From the NCBI GenBank assembly GCA_937896835.1, contig CALBOJ010000036.1:1-31946 (forward strand): 31,946 nt of DNA, written 5' to 3'. The stretch comes from an uncultured Collinsella sp. (GTDB taxonomy: Bacteria; Actinomycetota; Coriobacteriia; Coriobacteriales; Coriobacteriaceae). Shown here piece after piece: positions 15,973 to 24,366 of the stretch. Position 1 is the first letter of the stretch. Each line of letters opens with the position of its first letter. Made by a program: the position numbers and the translations under genes. The notes under the pieces are model-generated. The model saw nothing but the letters and a program-made list of their open reading frames with translations. It did not search any database and was not told where the DNA came from.

Positions 15973-18276
15973 TCACGGTCGCTGGCATCGCATGGCAAAA
16001 CCGGCTGCAGTCGGCGAAACGGTAATGTCTCCTTGTTCGATGGTACATGCGAACGCGCCGCCCGCATCGCGAACGGCATCGATACAGGTATCGGATGGAT
16101 GACCGTAGCGGTTGCCCTCACCCGCACTCGCAATTGAGAGCTCGGGTTTAAGCGTTTCCAGCAGCTCTGTATCGACGGAAACTTTTGAGCCGTGATGCCC
16201 CAGCTTGAGCACATCGATATCGCCCACCTCCTGTACAAACTCGCGCTCCTGATCGAGCTCGGCGTCCCCCGTGAGCAGCATGCGCAATCTCTTGCCTTCT
16301 TGGGCATAGGAGAGCAGCAAGACAAGCGAATCCTCATTGCCCTCGCCATCCACGGTGTCAAATGGCCACATCACGCGAGCCCGAAATGCGCCGATATCGA
16401 CTGTGTCCCCGCAAGCCACCTGCCGATACGTTGCACCCGGGCGATTCAGGACCTCGGCAGGCGCGCTGTCCAGCGCATCGGCCGCGACCGCAATGGTTCC
16501 AACCGAAAACTGTTCGAGCACGGCAGGCAAACCACCCCAGTGGTCCTCATCCCAATGCGTCACAAAGACGGCATCGATATGGTGCACGTTATTGCGAACC
16601 AACGCCGCAACCACACGCTCGTCGAGCCCGCAGTCGACGAGAGCTACTGCGCCGCCTTGGCGGATAAGAATCGCATCGGCCTGGCCCACATCGAGCACCG
16701 TCACCGAAGGCGGAGCGAATCGATCCCAATAGACGTACGGAATCGCAGCCAAGAGCATCAGGCATGCAAGCCCCACCGCCATAGGACGTGCACGGGGACG
16801 CGGCCACCAGACCAGCAGAACCGTCAGAAAACATGGCACTAGGTAAATCCACATGCTATCGGGCGGCACGCTCACGTATGCACCCGGCACGGCGGCAAAC
16901 AGCTGCTCGAAGAACAGCGCGCAACGGGCGGCAATCATGGGCACAACGAGCGCCCAAGTCCGCAACGGTCCCACGAGCGAAAAGGGAGCCAGCACGATCG
17001 ACACAGCGAGCAGAACGCTCACCACCGGACCGATGACCGCATTTGCCAACGGAGCAATGAGCGAGAATGTACCGAAGGCAGGAATGGTAATGGGAAGGGT
17101 CGCCAGTTGCGAGCACAGCGTGACGGAAAGCACGCTGGCAACGCCCGATGGCACACCTAGCTCACCCAAAGCGTAGGTCGCATAGGGACAAAAGCACAGA
17201 ATGGCTAAGACGCTGGCGCATGAAAGCTGAAAGCCCATCTCGAACAGCACCGTCGGCCGCAGTAGCACAAAGATGGACATGGTTACGAAGAGTGCCGAAA
17301 GGCCGTGCCGACGACGCCCCGCGCCGTTTACGACAAGCGTCACGAACACCATGCAGCACGCGCGCACGGCCGAGGGAGACGCGCCCGTAAAGGCAGCGTA
17401 GCCCACAAGCGTTATCGCCAATATCGCCCGCTGAAGACCACGTGAGCACCGAGTCTTTTGCAATACACCCTCGATTACAAACCCCACGATAGCCAAATGG
17501 CTGCCCGAGACGGCGATAAGATGCGCCGTTCCCGTCACCGAAAACCAGTCGCCCGCCGGCTGGGCGCGCAGCTCGGCCGAACGACCGCAGACGACACCGG
17601 CTATGAGCGCACGCGCCGGGTCGGTCGCAGGCGCGATGGACGCAAGCAGCCCATTTCGCAGCCGAAGCAGCGGCCTCGGAGAACCCTCATCGACCGACAC
17701 AATCCGAACGGCTTTAACCTTGCGTACCTCGCCTCGAAGCACGCGCGATCGTCCATACGCATCGTTCTCAAAACGTGACACGCGACCGATAACACGCACG
17801 TGCGCCCCGACCTTGAACTCACGGTCACACGATAGGCGAACCGTTGCCAAGTTCTTACCGTCCGAGCGCGCCTCGCAGGTATAGGAATACACGTCGTCAT
17901 TTATGGATGGGTCACCCTGCACGACAAACTCGAGACTGCTTGCCGCTCGACCGTCGAGCGTCTTCGAGGCGTTGAGCGCACCCACGGCCCACCACGCCGA
18001 AACGACCGCACCCGCTATGAGACCGACGGACGCGGCATACAGCCACCGCTTCAAAGGGGCAAGCCTCGCACAAGAGTGAGCCAGCACAACGAAAACCGCT
18101 GCCGCAACGGGAATGGCCCATAGCGGCCCGACCGCCGTCGCCCGCTCCCTCAGCAGCGCATCAGCGGCTATGCTGAGCACCAAGGCGCAGCTCACGCACA
18201 TGCCGGCACACAGGGCCATCGTCCACGGAATCAGGGGCCGCGGAGGCATCACGTGCTCTCGCTCGGTCGCACTCAT
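15973..18276 (-). CDS. comEC: Competence protein ComEC, DNA-uptake channel
   Basis: A 767-residue polytopic membrane protein that carries single-stranded DNA across the cytoplasmic membrane. Two or three N-terminal helices precede a soluble OB-like domain (about 110-200). The competence membrane core follows, with the signature AHLIAVSGSHLAI at about 251-263 and many helices to about 515. The C-terminal metallo-beta-lactamase-like domain (from about 524) retains THWDEDHWGG at 573-582 and LGHHGSK, so nuclease ligands are largely intact. The start ATG at 18276 overlaps the comEA stop as ATGA, indicating coupling; no separate Shine-Dalgarno sequence is visible. An alternative start is the ATG 9 codons downstream. 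Full-length, so no sign of decay. Confidence 0.92.
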   Translation of the reverse strand: MSATEREHVMPPRPLIPWTMALCAGMCVSCALVLSIAADALLRERATAVGPLWAIPVAAAVFVVLAHSCARLAPLKRWLYAASVGLIAGAVVSAWWAVGALNASKTLDGRAASSLEFVVQGDPSINDDVYSYTCEARSDGKNLATVRLSCDREFKVGAHVRVIGRVSRFENDAYGRSRVLRGEVRKVKAVRIVSVDEGSPRPLLRLRNGLLASIAPATDPARALIAGVVCGRSAELRAQPAGDWFSVTGTAHLIAVSGSHLAIVGFVIEGVLQKTRCSRGLQRAILAITLVGYAAFTGASPSAVRACCMVFVTLVVNGAGRRRHGLSALFVTMSIFVLLRPTVLFEMGFQLSCASVLAILCFCPYATYALGELGVPSGVASVLSVTLCSQLATLPITIPAFGTFSLIAPLANAVIGPVVSVLLAVSIVLAPFSLVGPLRTWALVVPMIAARCALFFEQLFAAVPGAYVSVPPDSMWIYLVPCFLTVLLVWWPRPRARPMAVGLACLMLLAAIPYVYWDRFAPPSVTVLDVGQADAILIRQGGAVALVDCGLDERVVAALVRNNVHHIDAVFVTHWDEDHWGGLPAVLEQFSVGTIAVAADALDSAPAEVLNRPGATYRQVACGDTVDIGAFRARVMWPFDTVDGEGNEDSLVLLLSYAQEGKRLRMLLTGDAELDQEREFVQEVGDIDVLKLGHHGSKVSVDTELLETLKPELSIASAGEGNRYGHPSDTCIDAVRDAGGAFACTIEQGDITVSPTAAGFAMRCQRP

Positions 18277-18986
18277 ACGCAGATGCAATCTTTGATTTTG
18301 GCAAGCTTCTTCTCGCCGATTCCCGACACGCGCATCAGATCGTCAACCGAAGCAAAAGCACCGTTCTTTGTCCGCTCATCGATAATCGACTGGGCCATGG
18401 AGGGACCGATTCCCGAGAGCGTCTGCAGCTCTGCCGAGCTTGCCGTATTAATGTTTACTAGGCCTGTTGCGCCACCGACGCCTGATGATGCGGAAGCCCC
18501 ACCATCAACACCGGCTTCCGCAATGGACACCTGCTGCTCCCCTACCGTTGGAACGTGAATTTTTTGTCCATCAGTGACCTTGGATGCACGATTAAGCCCC
18601 GTAACGTCTGCTTCGGGCGCCAGCCCGCCGGCGGCATCAATCGCCTGAGCCACCCGCGCCCCGTCTTTGAGGCGATATACACCGGGTGACACCACGGCGC
18701 CATCAACATCGACATAGACCTCTGCCGCGGCAGACGCCTTAGGCGAAGAGCCTTCAGATGTCTTTCCACTCGAAGCATCGCCGGATCCCGGCTCCACTAA
18801 CGTGCCCGAACCATCAGTGCGCTCAAACGACACACCGCCGGCACCGCCGCCAAAGTTCGCCATCGCCAGTCCACTCGCCATCGCAATGACGACCAGTATC
18901 GCCATCACCACTGCCTTATGACCGAGCAGTTTGCCCGCCCAGCGGTCCATCTTTTTGACTCGTTCGTGTTGTTCGCGCTGCGCCAT
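18273..18986 (-). CDS. comEA: Competence DNA-binding protein ComEA
   Basis: A membrane-anchored DNA receptor that binds incoming duplex DNA outside the membrane and passes it to ComEC. The 237-residue product has one membrane helix at about 25-44 (VVMAILVVIAMASG), a low-complexity Gly/Ser linker, an SLBB domain (VYVDVDGAVVSPGVYRL), a second Gly/Ser/Ala-rich linker, and a tandem helix-hairpin-helix domain (VNINTASSAELQTLSGIG ... VSGIGEKKLAKI) for DNA backbone contacts. The frame is open to 19064; the ATG at 18986 is chosen because GGGAGG lies 8 nt before it. It shares ATGA with comEC. The upstream region has operator-like palindromes (19044-19078). Confidence 0.92.
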   Translation of the reverse strand: MAQREQHERVKKMDRWAGKLLGHKAVVMAILVVIAMASGLAMANFGGGAGGVSFERTDGSGTLVEPGSGDASSGKTSEGSSPKASAAAEVYVDVDGAVVSPGVYRLKDGARVAQAIDAAGGLAPEADVTGLNRASKVTDGQKIHVPTVGEQQVSIAEAGVDGGASASSGVGGATGLVNINTASSAELQTLSGIGPSMAQSIIDERTKNGAFASVDDLMRVSGIGEKKLAKIKDCICV

Positions 18987-19043
18987 AGCAAAACCTCCCA
19001 ACATCATCGTGTCAGGAAAGGAGCTCCGCAACAGCCACGCCCC

Positions 19044-19078
19044 AAAACCGGTTTTCGAGGTCAAAACAAAAGCTGACC
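19044..19078. promoter_or_regulatory. Operator-like palindromes upstream of comEA
   Basis: The comEA upstream region holds a perfect 12-bp palindrome AAAACCGGTTTT (19044-19055) and, 3 bp away, GGTCA-N10-TGACC (19059-19078). They lie 58-92 bp upstream of the comEA start in an A/T-richer stretch. I could not place a confident promoter, so binding by a competence regulator is only a suggestion. Confidence 0.35.
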
Positions 19079-19155
19079 AAAACCTTGCACAAATCTGTCC
19101 ATTTATTCAGGCACACGTCAGCAAATGAACACTTAGCCGCAAAATGCCCAGATAG

Positions 19156-19189
19156 CAAAAGACCGACGATGCAGGCGCATCGTCGGTCT
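19156..19189 (-). terminator. Strong terminator of the mihF-thiI operon
   Basis: A perfect 13-bp stem (19160-19172 with 19177-19189, AGACCGACGATGC and its complement) has a 4-nt loop and continues into TTTTGCT on the minus strand. It begins 11 bp after the thiI stop. Confidence 0.92.
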
Positions 19190-19199
19190 ATGCACAAAT

Positions 19200-20444
19200 T
19201 TACTCGTAATCTTGGTAAATCTCACGCGGAGCAAGCTCCGAATGTTTGCGTTTTAAGGTCTTAGGGGCCTTATATGTGTTGCTCTCGAAGTCGATGTACT
19301 CGGTCTGCTTGAGCAGGCGCTCAATCATCTCCTCGTGATCAAACAGTTCCCAGGCCTCATGCACGGCATCGAGTTTAGCGTGTGTCTCGGGACGGCGCGG
19401 CATAAACAGCGTGCAGCAGTCGGGAGCGGCCTCAGTCGAGATATCGAACGTACCGATCTCCTCGGCGCGCGCGATGATCTCCTGCTTGTCCGAACCGATG
19501 AGAGGACGGAACACGGGGATCTTCACGGCCTCGTTGACGGCCATGATGTTCTCAAGCGTTTGGGAGGCAACCTGCCCAAGCGATTCGCCCGTAACGATGG
19601 CCTTGGCGCCCTCGATGTGCGCAATGCGCTCGGCAACCGAATACATAATGCGACGATACATGATCACACGCAGGTTGCTGGGGCAGGTGACCGAAATCTC
19701 ACGCTGGCAGTCGCCAAACGGAACCACGTACAGACGACCGATCTGGACACCCGGCTCAAGCGCACGGATGATGTCCTGCACCAAATACTCGCTCGTATCG
19801 GGCGTCTGCGGACGACCGGAGAAATGCACCGGCACGCACACCGCGCCGCGACGCGCGAGCATCCAGGTCGCCACCGGAGAATCGATACCCGACGACAGCA
19901 GCGTCACGACCTTGCCGGCAGAACCCACCGGAAGGCCGCCAACGCCGCGCTCGGAGCGCGCATACACGTAGACACTACCCTGAACCACCAGAACGTGCAC
20001 CATCGCGTCGGGGTCGTGCATCTGGACCTTTTTATCGGGAAACGCCTCACACAGCACCTCGCCAACCTGTCGATTGATATCGATCGAGGTGAGCTCATAG
20101 TCAGTATTGGAGCGCTTGGCGTGCACCTTAAACGAATCGAAGGAACCAAACTCGCGCAGCGCCTTCACAGCGGCGGCGCAGTACTCCTGCGGGTCGCGGT
20201 TGGTGTGATACGCCAAAGACACACGGGCAACGCCGGGGACGGTGCGGATGACACGCGCCGCCTCGTCGGCCTGATGCTCGTTAAAGGTCACGAGGATATA
20301 ACCGGAAATTCGAGACACGGCGTTCACGGAAAAGGCGGCCAAGGCCGCCTTGATGTTATCCATGAGGATATGCTCAAAATGTGCGCGGTTCTTGCCCTTC
20401 AGCCCAACCTCGTGATAGTGGACTAGGCAGACGCGAGCCGCCAT
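19200..20444 (-). CDS. thiI: tRNA 4-thiouridine synthetase ThiI
   Basis: ThiI adenylates U8 of tRNA and transfers sulfur to give s4U8; it can also supply sulfur for thiazole synthesis. The 414-residue protein has an N-terminal ferredoxin-like plus THUMP region (to about 175), a PP-loop SSGIDSPV at 184-191, and the conserved APDCCTLFMPRRPETHAK around 340-355, where a cysteine (C343 or C344) probably takes part in sulfur transfer. The rhodanese domain of E. coli ThiI is absent, the common short form, so sulfur must come from a partner desulfurase. The ATG at 20444 abuts the rpoZ stop (TAAATG) with little Shine-Dalgarno sequence, implying coupling. A strong terminator follows. Confidence 0.94.
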   Translation of the reverse strand: MAARVCLVHYHEVGLKGKNRAHFEHILMDNIKAALAAFSVNAVSRISGYILVTFNEHQADEAARVIRTVPGVARVSLAYHTNRDPQEYCAAAVKALREFGSFDSFKVHAKRSNTDYELTSIDINRQVGEVLCEAFPDKKVQMHDPDAMVHVLVVQGSVYVYARSERGVGGLPVGSAGKVVTLLSSGIDSPVATWMLARRGAVCVPVHFSGRPQTPDTSEYLVQDIIRALEPGVQIGRLYVVPFGDCQREISVTCPSNLRVIMYRRIMYSVAERIAHIEGAKAIVTGESLGQVASQTLENIMAVNEAVKIPVFRPLIGSDKQEIIARAEEIGTFDISTEAAPDCCTLFMPRRPETHAKLDAVHEAWELFDHEEMIERLLKQTEYIDFESNTYKAPKTLKRKHSELAPREIYQDYE

Positions 20445-20726
20445 TTAGGCTTCAGCAACCTTGTGGCCGAGCGCCTTCTCGTAACGGGCCTCGTCGTAAG
20501 AGATGTCGCCGTCGACAATCTCGTCCATAGCCATCGAGATGGTATCGGCACCGGAAAGCCCGATGGTGATGTCATCGACATCCTGGACGGCAAGCACGCG
20601 GTTGTGCTGGCCACGCAGCATGCTATTGATGTCGCAGGCGCGCTTGGAGGCAAGCGAAGCGAGCAGGAAGCGGTTGTGATCGGTCTTCTCCAGAAGATCG
20701 TCAATGCAAGGCTTTACAACGGACAC
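20445..20726 (-). CDS. rpoZ: RNA polymerase omega subunit
   Basis: The 93-residue omega subunit assists folding and assembly of beta' into RNA polymerase. Its conserved helix is RFLLASLASKRACDIN, and the acidic C-terminus (DEIVDGDISYDEARYEKAL) is typical. It starts at GTG (20726) with GAGG just upstream and lies 5 bp after gmk. The mihF-gmk-rpoZ order matches mycobacteria and streptomycetes, which supports the identification despite the short length. The stop touches the thiI start codon. Confidence 0.92.
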   Translation of the reverse strand: MSVVKPCIDDLLEKTDHNRFLLASLASKRACDINSMLRGQHNRVLAVQDVDDITIGLSGADTISMAMDEIVDGDISYDEARYEKALGHKVAEA

Positions 20727-20731
20727 GGACC

Positions 20732-21301
20732 TCAGATCCTTTCATGCATATCGAGAACGCGAACGAGCTCATCGGTCGCGCGGTCGAGATCGTCATTCAC
20801 CACGACGTCGTCGTAGCGGTCGGCAAGGGCAAGCTCATCGGCGGCGTTTGCCATACGCAGCTCAATCGTCTCGGGCGTCTCGGTACCGCGACCGACTAGA
20901 CGCTCGCGGAGCACCTCAAGCGAAGGCGGCTTGATAAAGATCAGCACGGCCTCGGGGAAACGCTCCTTCACCTGCAGGGCGCCCTGGACATCGATCTCCA
21001 AAATCAGAGACGAGCCCGAGGCGAGCTTGGATGTGACCTCGCTCACCAACGTGCCGTAGCAGTTACCGTGGACCTCGGCCCACTCAACAAACTCACCGTT
21101 TGCCACGCGGCGGTCGAACTCCTCGCGCGTCAGAAAAAAGTAGTTGACGCCGTCGACCTCACCTTTGCGTGGTGCTCGCGTGGTAGCCGAAACCGTCAGA
21201 CCCAGGTTCGAGCGGCGCTCGCGCACACGAGTGACGAGCGTACCCTTGCCTGCGCCTGACGGTCCAGAAATCACAAAGAGCTTGGAATCCTGAGCGCTCA
21301 C
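20732..21301 (-). CDS. gmk: Guanylate kinase
   Basis: A 189-residue GMP kinase (GMP + ATP to GDP + ADP) of purine salvage and nucleotide supply. It shows the P-loop GPSGAGKGT at 13-21, the GMP-binding segment SATTRAPRKGEVDGVNYFF and the lid region ERLVGRGTETPETIELR. It begins at a GTG (21301) that directly abuts the mihF stop (TAAGTG), with no clear Shine-Dalgarno sequence, so its translation probably depends on mihF. Its length is normal for the family (about 190-210). Confidence 0.96.
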   Translation of the reverse strand: MSAQDSKLFVISGPSGAGKGTLVTRVRERRSNLGLTVSATTRAPRKGEVDGVNYFFLTREEFDRRVANGEFVEWAEVHGNCYGTLVSEVTSKLASGSSLILEIDVQGALQVKERFPEAVLIFIKPPSLEVLRERLVGRGTETPETIELRMANAADELALADRYDDVVVNDDLDRATDELVRVLDMHERI

Positions 21302-21610
21302 TTATTTGGTCAGCTGCTCGAGGAGCTGCTCGCGCTGACGGACGCCGAGGCCCTGGACGCGACGAGTAGCGGAGATACCGAGCTCCTCCATGATCTTGGC
21401 GGCCTTGGCCTTGCCATAACCGGGGAGAGACTCGATGAGGGTGGAAACCTTCATGCGGGAAGCGATGGGGTCATCGGAGTTGAGCACGGACTCGAGGGAC
21501 TTCTCGCCCTTCTTGATCTGCTCGCGAAGCTCAGCGCGGGCGTGACGTGCGGCAGCAGCCTTCTCAAGAGCCTGCTTGCGCTGCTCGTCGGTAAGCTGAG
21601 GGAGTGCCAT
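21302..21610 (-). CDS. mihF: Integration host factor, actinobacterial type (mIHF/sIHF)
   Basis: A 102-residue nucleoid protein of the actinobacterial IHF family, unrelated in fold to HU/IHF alpha-beta. The DNA-binding helix-two-turn-helix part is LIESLPGYGKAKAAKIMEELGISATRRVQGLG, shown here only in outline: the key LPGYGKAKA and RRVQGLG motifs are intact. The ATG at 21610 has GGAGG 6 nt upstream; four extra in-frame codons upstream are less likely. Location between pyrF and gmk reproduces the arrangement in Mycobacterium and is strong evidence for an actinobacterial genome. The gene probably opens a separate transcript with gmk, rpoZ and thiI. Confidence 0.93.
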   Translation of the reverse strand: MALPQLTDEQRKQALEKAAAARHARAELREQIKKGEKSLESVLNSDDPIASRMKVSTLIESLPGYGKAKAAKIMEELGISATRRVQGLGVRQREQLLEQLTK

Positions 21611-21654
21611 TCGTACCTCCAAATAGTTGGGTTATATCTGATTCAATAATTGGC

Positions 21655-21660
21655 ATTTTA
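21655..21660 (-). promoter_or_regulatory. Putative -10 of mihF operon
   Basis: TAAAAT on the minus strand lies 45 bp before the mihF start, inside an A/T-rich stretch that contrasts with the flanking GC-rich genes. A matching -35 is weak. The position between the 21747-21804 hairpin and mihF fits a promoter for mihF-gmk-rpoZ-thiI. Confidence 0.35.
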
Positions 21661-21746
21661 GCACGTAGAACGCACAAAAAGCCTAATCGCGGCTCCATAG
21701 GTTAGACGATACCCGCAAAAAGTGCAATATACTGCGCCCAAAGTTA

Positions 21747-21804
21747 AGCCCCTGACCTGCGATTCCACACAAAGGATGGGAAAGTTTACGCAGGCACAGG
21801 GGCT
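21747..21804. terminator. Long hairpin between pyrF and mihF
   Basis: An extended inverted repeat has outer arms AGCCCCTG/CAGGGGCT (21747-21754, 21797-21804) and inner arms CCTGCG/CGCAGG (21756-21761, 21789-21794). The 27-nt loop can itself pair TTCC with GGAA. It lies 45 bp after the pyrF stop. The T-run is poor leftward (TTAACTTT) and better rightward (ATTTTG), so it may end the pyr operon only partially. Confidence 0.5.
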
Positions 21805-21849
21805 ATTTTGTGCTAATGAGACCCAAAAGTGGTGACTTAGGGGAATCTT

Positions 21850-22566
21850 TTACGCGACGTTTTCGACCAGCTCGGCGACGATGGCGTCAAAGGCGGCAAC
21901 CGGATCGTCGGCACCGGTGATGGGACGGCCCACCACAATGTGGCTTGCGCCACGCTCGATAGCCTGGGAAGGCGTCGCCACGCGGGACTGGTCACCAAGG
22001 GCGGCACCCACCGGACGCACACCCGGAGTCACGATCAGGGCATCAGGACCCAGCAGCTCACGCATGTCGTGAGCCTCCATCGGTGAGCACACGATGCCAT
22101 CGATGCCGTTGGCCTGAGCAAGCTTTGCCAAGCGGGCGGCCTCCTCGGCCACGGGAGACTCGACGCCGATCTCGCTCAAGGCATCCTGATTCATGCTCGT
22201 GAGCACGGTGATGGCGACGAGCTTGGCGCGGTCCTCACGCGCCTCCTCGGCACCCTCGCGGCAGGCAGCGAGCATAGCACCCGAGCCCAGGCCGTGGACC
22301 GAAAGCAGGTCGGCACCGGCAAGCGAGGCCGAGCGGGCAGCGCCGCGCACCTGATGCGGAATGTCATGGAACTTAAGGTCGAGGAAGACCTTAAAGCCAA
22401 GGTCCTTAAAGGTCTTGACGATCTGGGGACCCTCAGCGTAATAGAGCGTCATGCCGACCTTGAGCCAGGCAGCATGGCCCGAAAGCTCGTGGGCGAGCTC
22501 GAGCGCGCGCTCACGGTCGCAGTCGAGGGCGACGATAACACGGTCGCGGGCATCATTCTCTAGCAT
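21850..22566 (-). CDS. pyrF: Orotidine 5'-phosphate decarboxylase
   Basis: PyrF catalyses the last step to UMP (OMP to UMP + CO2). The 238-residue TIM-barrel has the catalytic tetrad segment FLDLKFHDIP with D63, K65 and D68, and the phosphate-binding end VTPGVRP ... HIVVGRPITGADDP. Length is standard for the short bacterial class. The ATG at 22566 lies inside the last codons of pyrD (7-bp overlap, GAATGCTAG). It is the last pyr gene of this operon; pyrE is not in the window. Confidence 0.96.
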   Translation of the reverse strand: MLENDARDRVIVALDCDRERALELAHELSGHAAWLKVGMTLYYAEGPQIVKTFKDLGFKVFLDLKFHDIPHQVRGAARSASLAGADLLSVHGLGSGAMLAACREGAEEAREDRAKLVAITVLTSMNQDALSEIGVESPVAEEAARLAKLAQANGIDGIVCSPMEAHDMRELLGPDALIVTPGVRPVGAALGDQSRVATPSQAIERGASHIVVGRPITGADDPVAAFDAIVAELVENVA

Positions 22567-23483
22567 TCGAAAGCACCCACCAGCTCGTTGATGTCCTTTA
22601 CGCCCTGGGACTCGGCCCAGGCCTCGAGCTCATGCGCGATCTTAAGCGAAGCGCACGGATCGACGAAGTTGGCCATGCCGACCGACACGCAGGTGGCGCC
22701 GGCCAGGATAAACTCAGCCGCATCCTCGCCAGTCATGACACCGCCGACACCGTTGATGGGGATATCGACGGCCTGGGCAACCTCCCAGACCATGCGCACG
22801 GCGATGTGGTGGCACAGCGGGCCCGAAAGGCCGCCCTTGGGCTTGGCCACGCGGGACTTGCGGGTATGAACATCGATGGCCATGCCTTGGATGGAGTTAA
22901 TGACCGAAAGGCCGTCGGCTCCCGCGGCCTCGAGAGCCTTGGCAATCTCGGCGACGTTAACCGGAGCCATCTTGACGAACAGCGGCTTATCGGTCACCTT
23001 GCGGCAAGCAGCCATAACGGAAGAGGCGCCCTCGGGCGTGGAGCCCATGGCGGCACCGCCGGCGGCGATATTAGGGCAGCTCACGTTGATCTCGTAGCCG
23101 GCAGCCCAGGGGCACAGCTCGACATACATCTCGAGTGCGCGGACAAACTCGTCAACGGAGTGACCGGCAACCTGACAGATGACCTGGCAGCCGTCCTTGG
23201 ACAGCTGTTCGAGCCACGGGCCGGACTCACGGGCAAAGGCGGCCACGCCGGGGTTCTGAAGACCCACGGAGTTGATCATACCGCCGGGAATCTCGGCCAT
23301 GCGGGGCGCGGGATTGCCGGGCCAGGGCTCGGCAGCGCAACCCTTGGTGGTGATGGCGCCCAGCTGGGAAACATCAAAGAAGTTCTGGAACTGCCAACCG
23401 TAGCCAAAGGTACCGGCTGCGGTGTTAATGGGGTTCTGCATCTTGACGCCGCCGAAATCGACGGCCATGTTCACGGTACCCAC
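22560..23483 (-). CDS. pyrD: Dihydroorotate dehydrogenase class 1B, catalytic subunit
   Basis: An FMN enzyme that oxidises dihydroorotate to orotate and passes electrons through PyrK to NAD+. Markers are NPINTAAGTFGYG, the NxSCPN motif with the catalytic base cysteine (EINVSCPNI), and the FMN-phosphate loop GVGGVMTGEDA. The frame is open far upstream through pyrK sequence, which is an artefact. I take the GTG at 23483, which overlaps the pyrK stop (TAGTG) and has AAGGTGG 7-10 nt upstream. The ATG at 23468 (MAVDFGGVKM) is a reasonable alternative, 5 codons shorter. Pairing with pyrK defines class 1B, a cytosolic heterotetramer. Confidence 0.94.
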   Translation of the reverse strand: MGTVNMAVDFGGVKMQNPINTAAGTFGYGWQFQNFFDVSQLGAITTKGCAAEPWPGNPAPRMAEIPGGMINSVGLQNPGVAAFARESGPWLEQLSKDGCQVICQVAGHSVDEFVRALEMYVELCPWAAGYEINVSCPNIAAGGAAMGSTPEGASSVMAACRKVTDKPLFVKMAPVNVAEIAKALEAAGADGLSVINSIQGMAIDVHTRKSRVAKPKGGLSGPLCHHIAVRMVWEVAQAVDIPINGVGGVMTGEDAAEFILAGATCVSVGMANFVDPCASLKIAHELEAWAESQGVKDINELVGAFEC

Positions 23484-24274
23484 TAGAAGACCACCACCTT
23501 GGAAGCATCGAACACGGGGCCGCACATACAAGCACCCTTCATACCGTCGACCGTCTCGACATTGCAGGTGTTGCAGGCGCCAAAGCCACAGCTCATCATG
23601 CGCTCGAGCGACACCTCGCAGTACACACCGGCCTCGGCGGCAGCGGCGGCGACCTTCTTCATCATGACGGCGGGGCCGCAGCTGGCGACGTAGTCGTAGC
23701 CGCCCTCTCCAAGCAGCTCGGCTGCCGGATCGGTGCAAAAACCGTGCGTGCCGAGCGAACCGTCGTCGGTGCACACGTTAACCGTGGCGCCCAGCGCACG
23801 GAACTCATCGACACCCACGGCCTTGGAAGCGGTGCCAAAGCCCAGGCACACGTCCACATCAACACCCTGCTCGGCAAGCATGCCGGCAAGACACAGCACA
23901 GGCGGAACGCCGATGCCACCGGCGACGAGCAGTGCCTTCCTGGTGCCCTCGGGTACCATCCAGCCACGGCCACCGGGGCCCAACAGGTTAGAGGTGGAGC
24001 CAGGGCCCATCTGGGACAAACGGCGGGTATCGTCGCCCACGACGGCGTACCACAGCTCGACGGTGCCGGCCTCGGCGTCGGCGCGGTAGAAACTCAAGGG
24101 CACACGAAGCAGAGAAGACGCATCGCCGGGGACGGCGATGTTCACAAACTGACCGGGCTTGAGCGCACTTGCAAGCTTGGGGGCCGAGATAACGAGCGAG
24201 AAGATGCCGTCGGCGATCTCCCGGTTCGAGACGACCTCGAAGTCGTGCATGCGTGCAGTGGAAGGTGTGGGCAT
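23483..24274 (-). CDS. pyrK: Dihydroorotate dehydrogenase electron transfer subunit PyrK
   Basis: A 263-residue FAD and [2Fe-2S] subunit that links PyrD to NAD+. An FAD-binding beta-barrel comes first (LRVPLSFYRAD at about 56-65), then an NAD-binding Rossmann-like part (VAGGIGVPPVLCLAGML). The C-terminal cluster motif is C229-x4-C234-x2-C237-x11-C249, the PyrK spacing. The ATG at 24274 has GGAG 6 nt upstream. It is separated from pyrC by 92 bp that contain a terminator-like hairpin, the only sizeable gap in the pyr operon. Its stop overlaps the pyrD start, so the two subunits are translationally coupled. Confidence 0.95.
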   Translation of the reverse strand: MPTPSTARMHDFEVVSNREIADGIFSLVISAPKLASALKPGQFVNIAVPGDASSLLRVPLSFYRADAEAGTVELWYAVVGDDTRRLSQMGPGSTSNLLGPGGRGWMVPEGTRKALLVAGGIGVPPVLCLAGMLAEQGVDVDVCLGFGTASKAVGVDEFRALGATVNVCTDDGSLGTHGFCTDPAAELLGEGGYDYVASCGPAVMMKKVAAAAAEAGVYCEVSLERMMSCGFGACNTCNVETVDGMKGACMCGPVFDASKVVVF

Positions 24275-24312
24275 AGACGCTCCAATCCCCCATGCGGTTG
24301 CATGGTCTAAAC

Positions 24313-24346
24313 GAACAGAAAGCGCGGCACCGCAAGGGCGCCGCGC
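24313..24346 (-). terminator. Terminator-like hairpin between pyrC and pyrK
   Basis: A 10-bp stem with one G-U pair (24322-24331 with 24337-24346, GCGCGGC core) and a 5-nt loop is followed leftward by TTTCTGTTCG. It lies 21 bp past the pyrC stop. It may terminate part of the transcripts inside the operon or protect an mRNA end. Confidence 0.6.
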
Positions 24347-24366
24347 ACAAAAGCGATAAGGCTATG

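Noticed and set aside
22560..23774. A 404-residue version of PyrD with an Arg-rich N-terminus
   Set aside because: The first 97 residues are pyrK sequence read in the wrong frame. A proper start lies at the pyrK stop.
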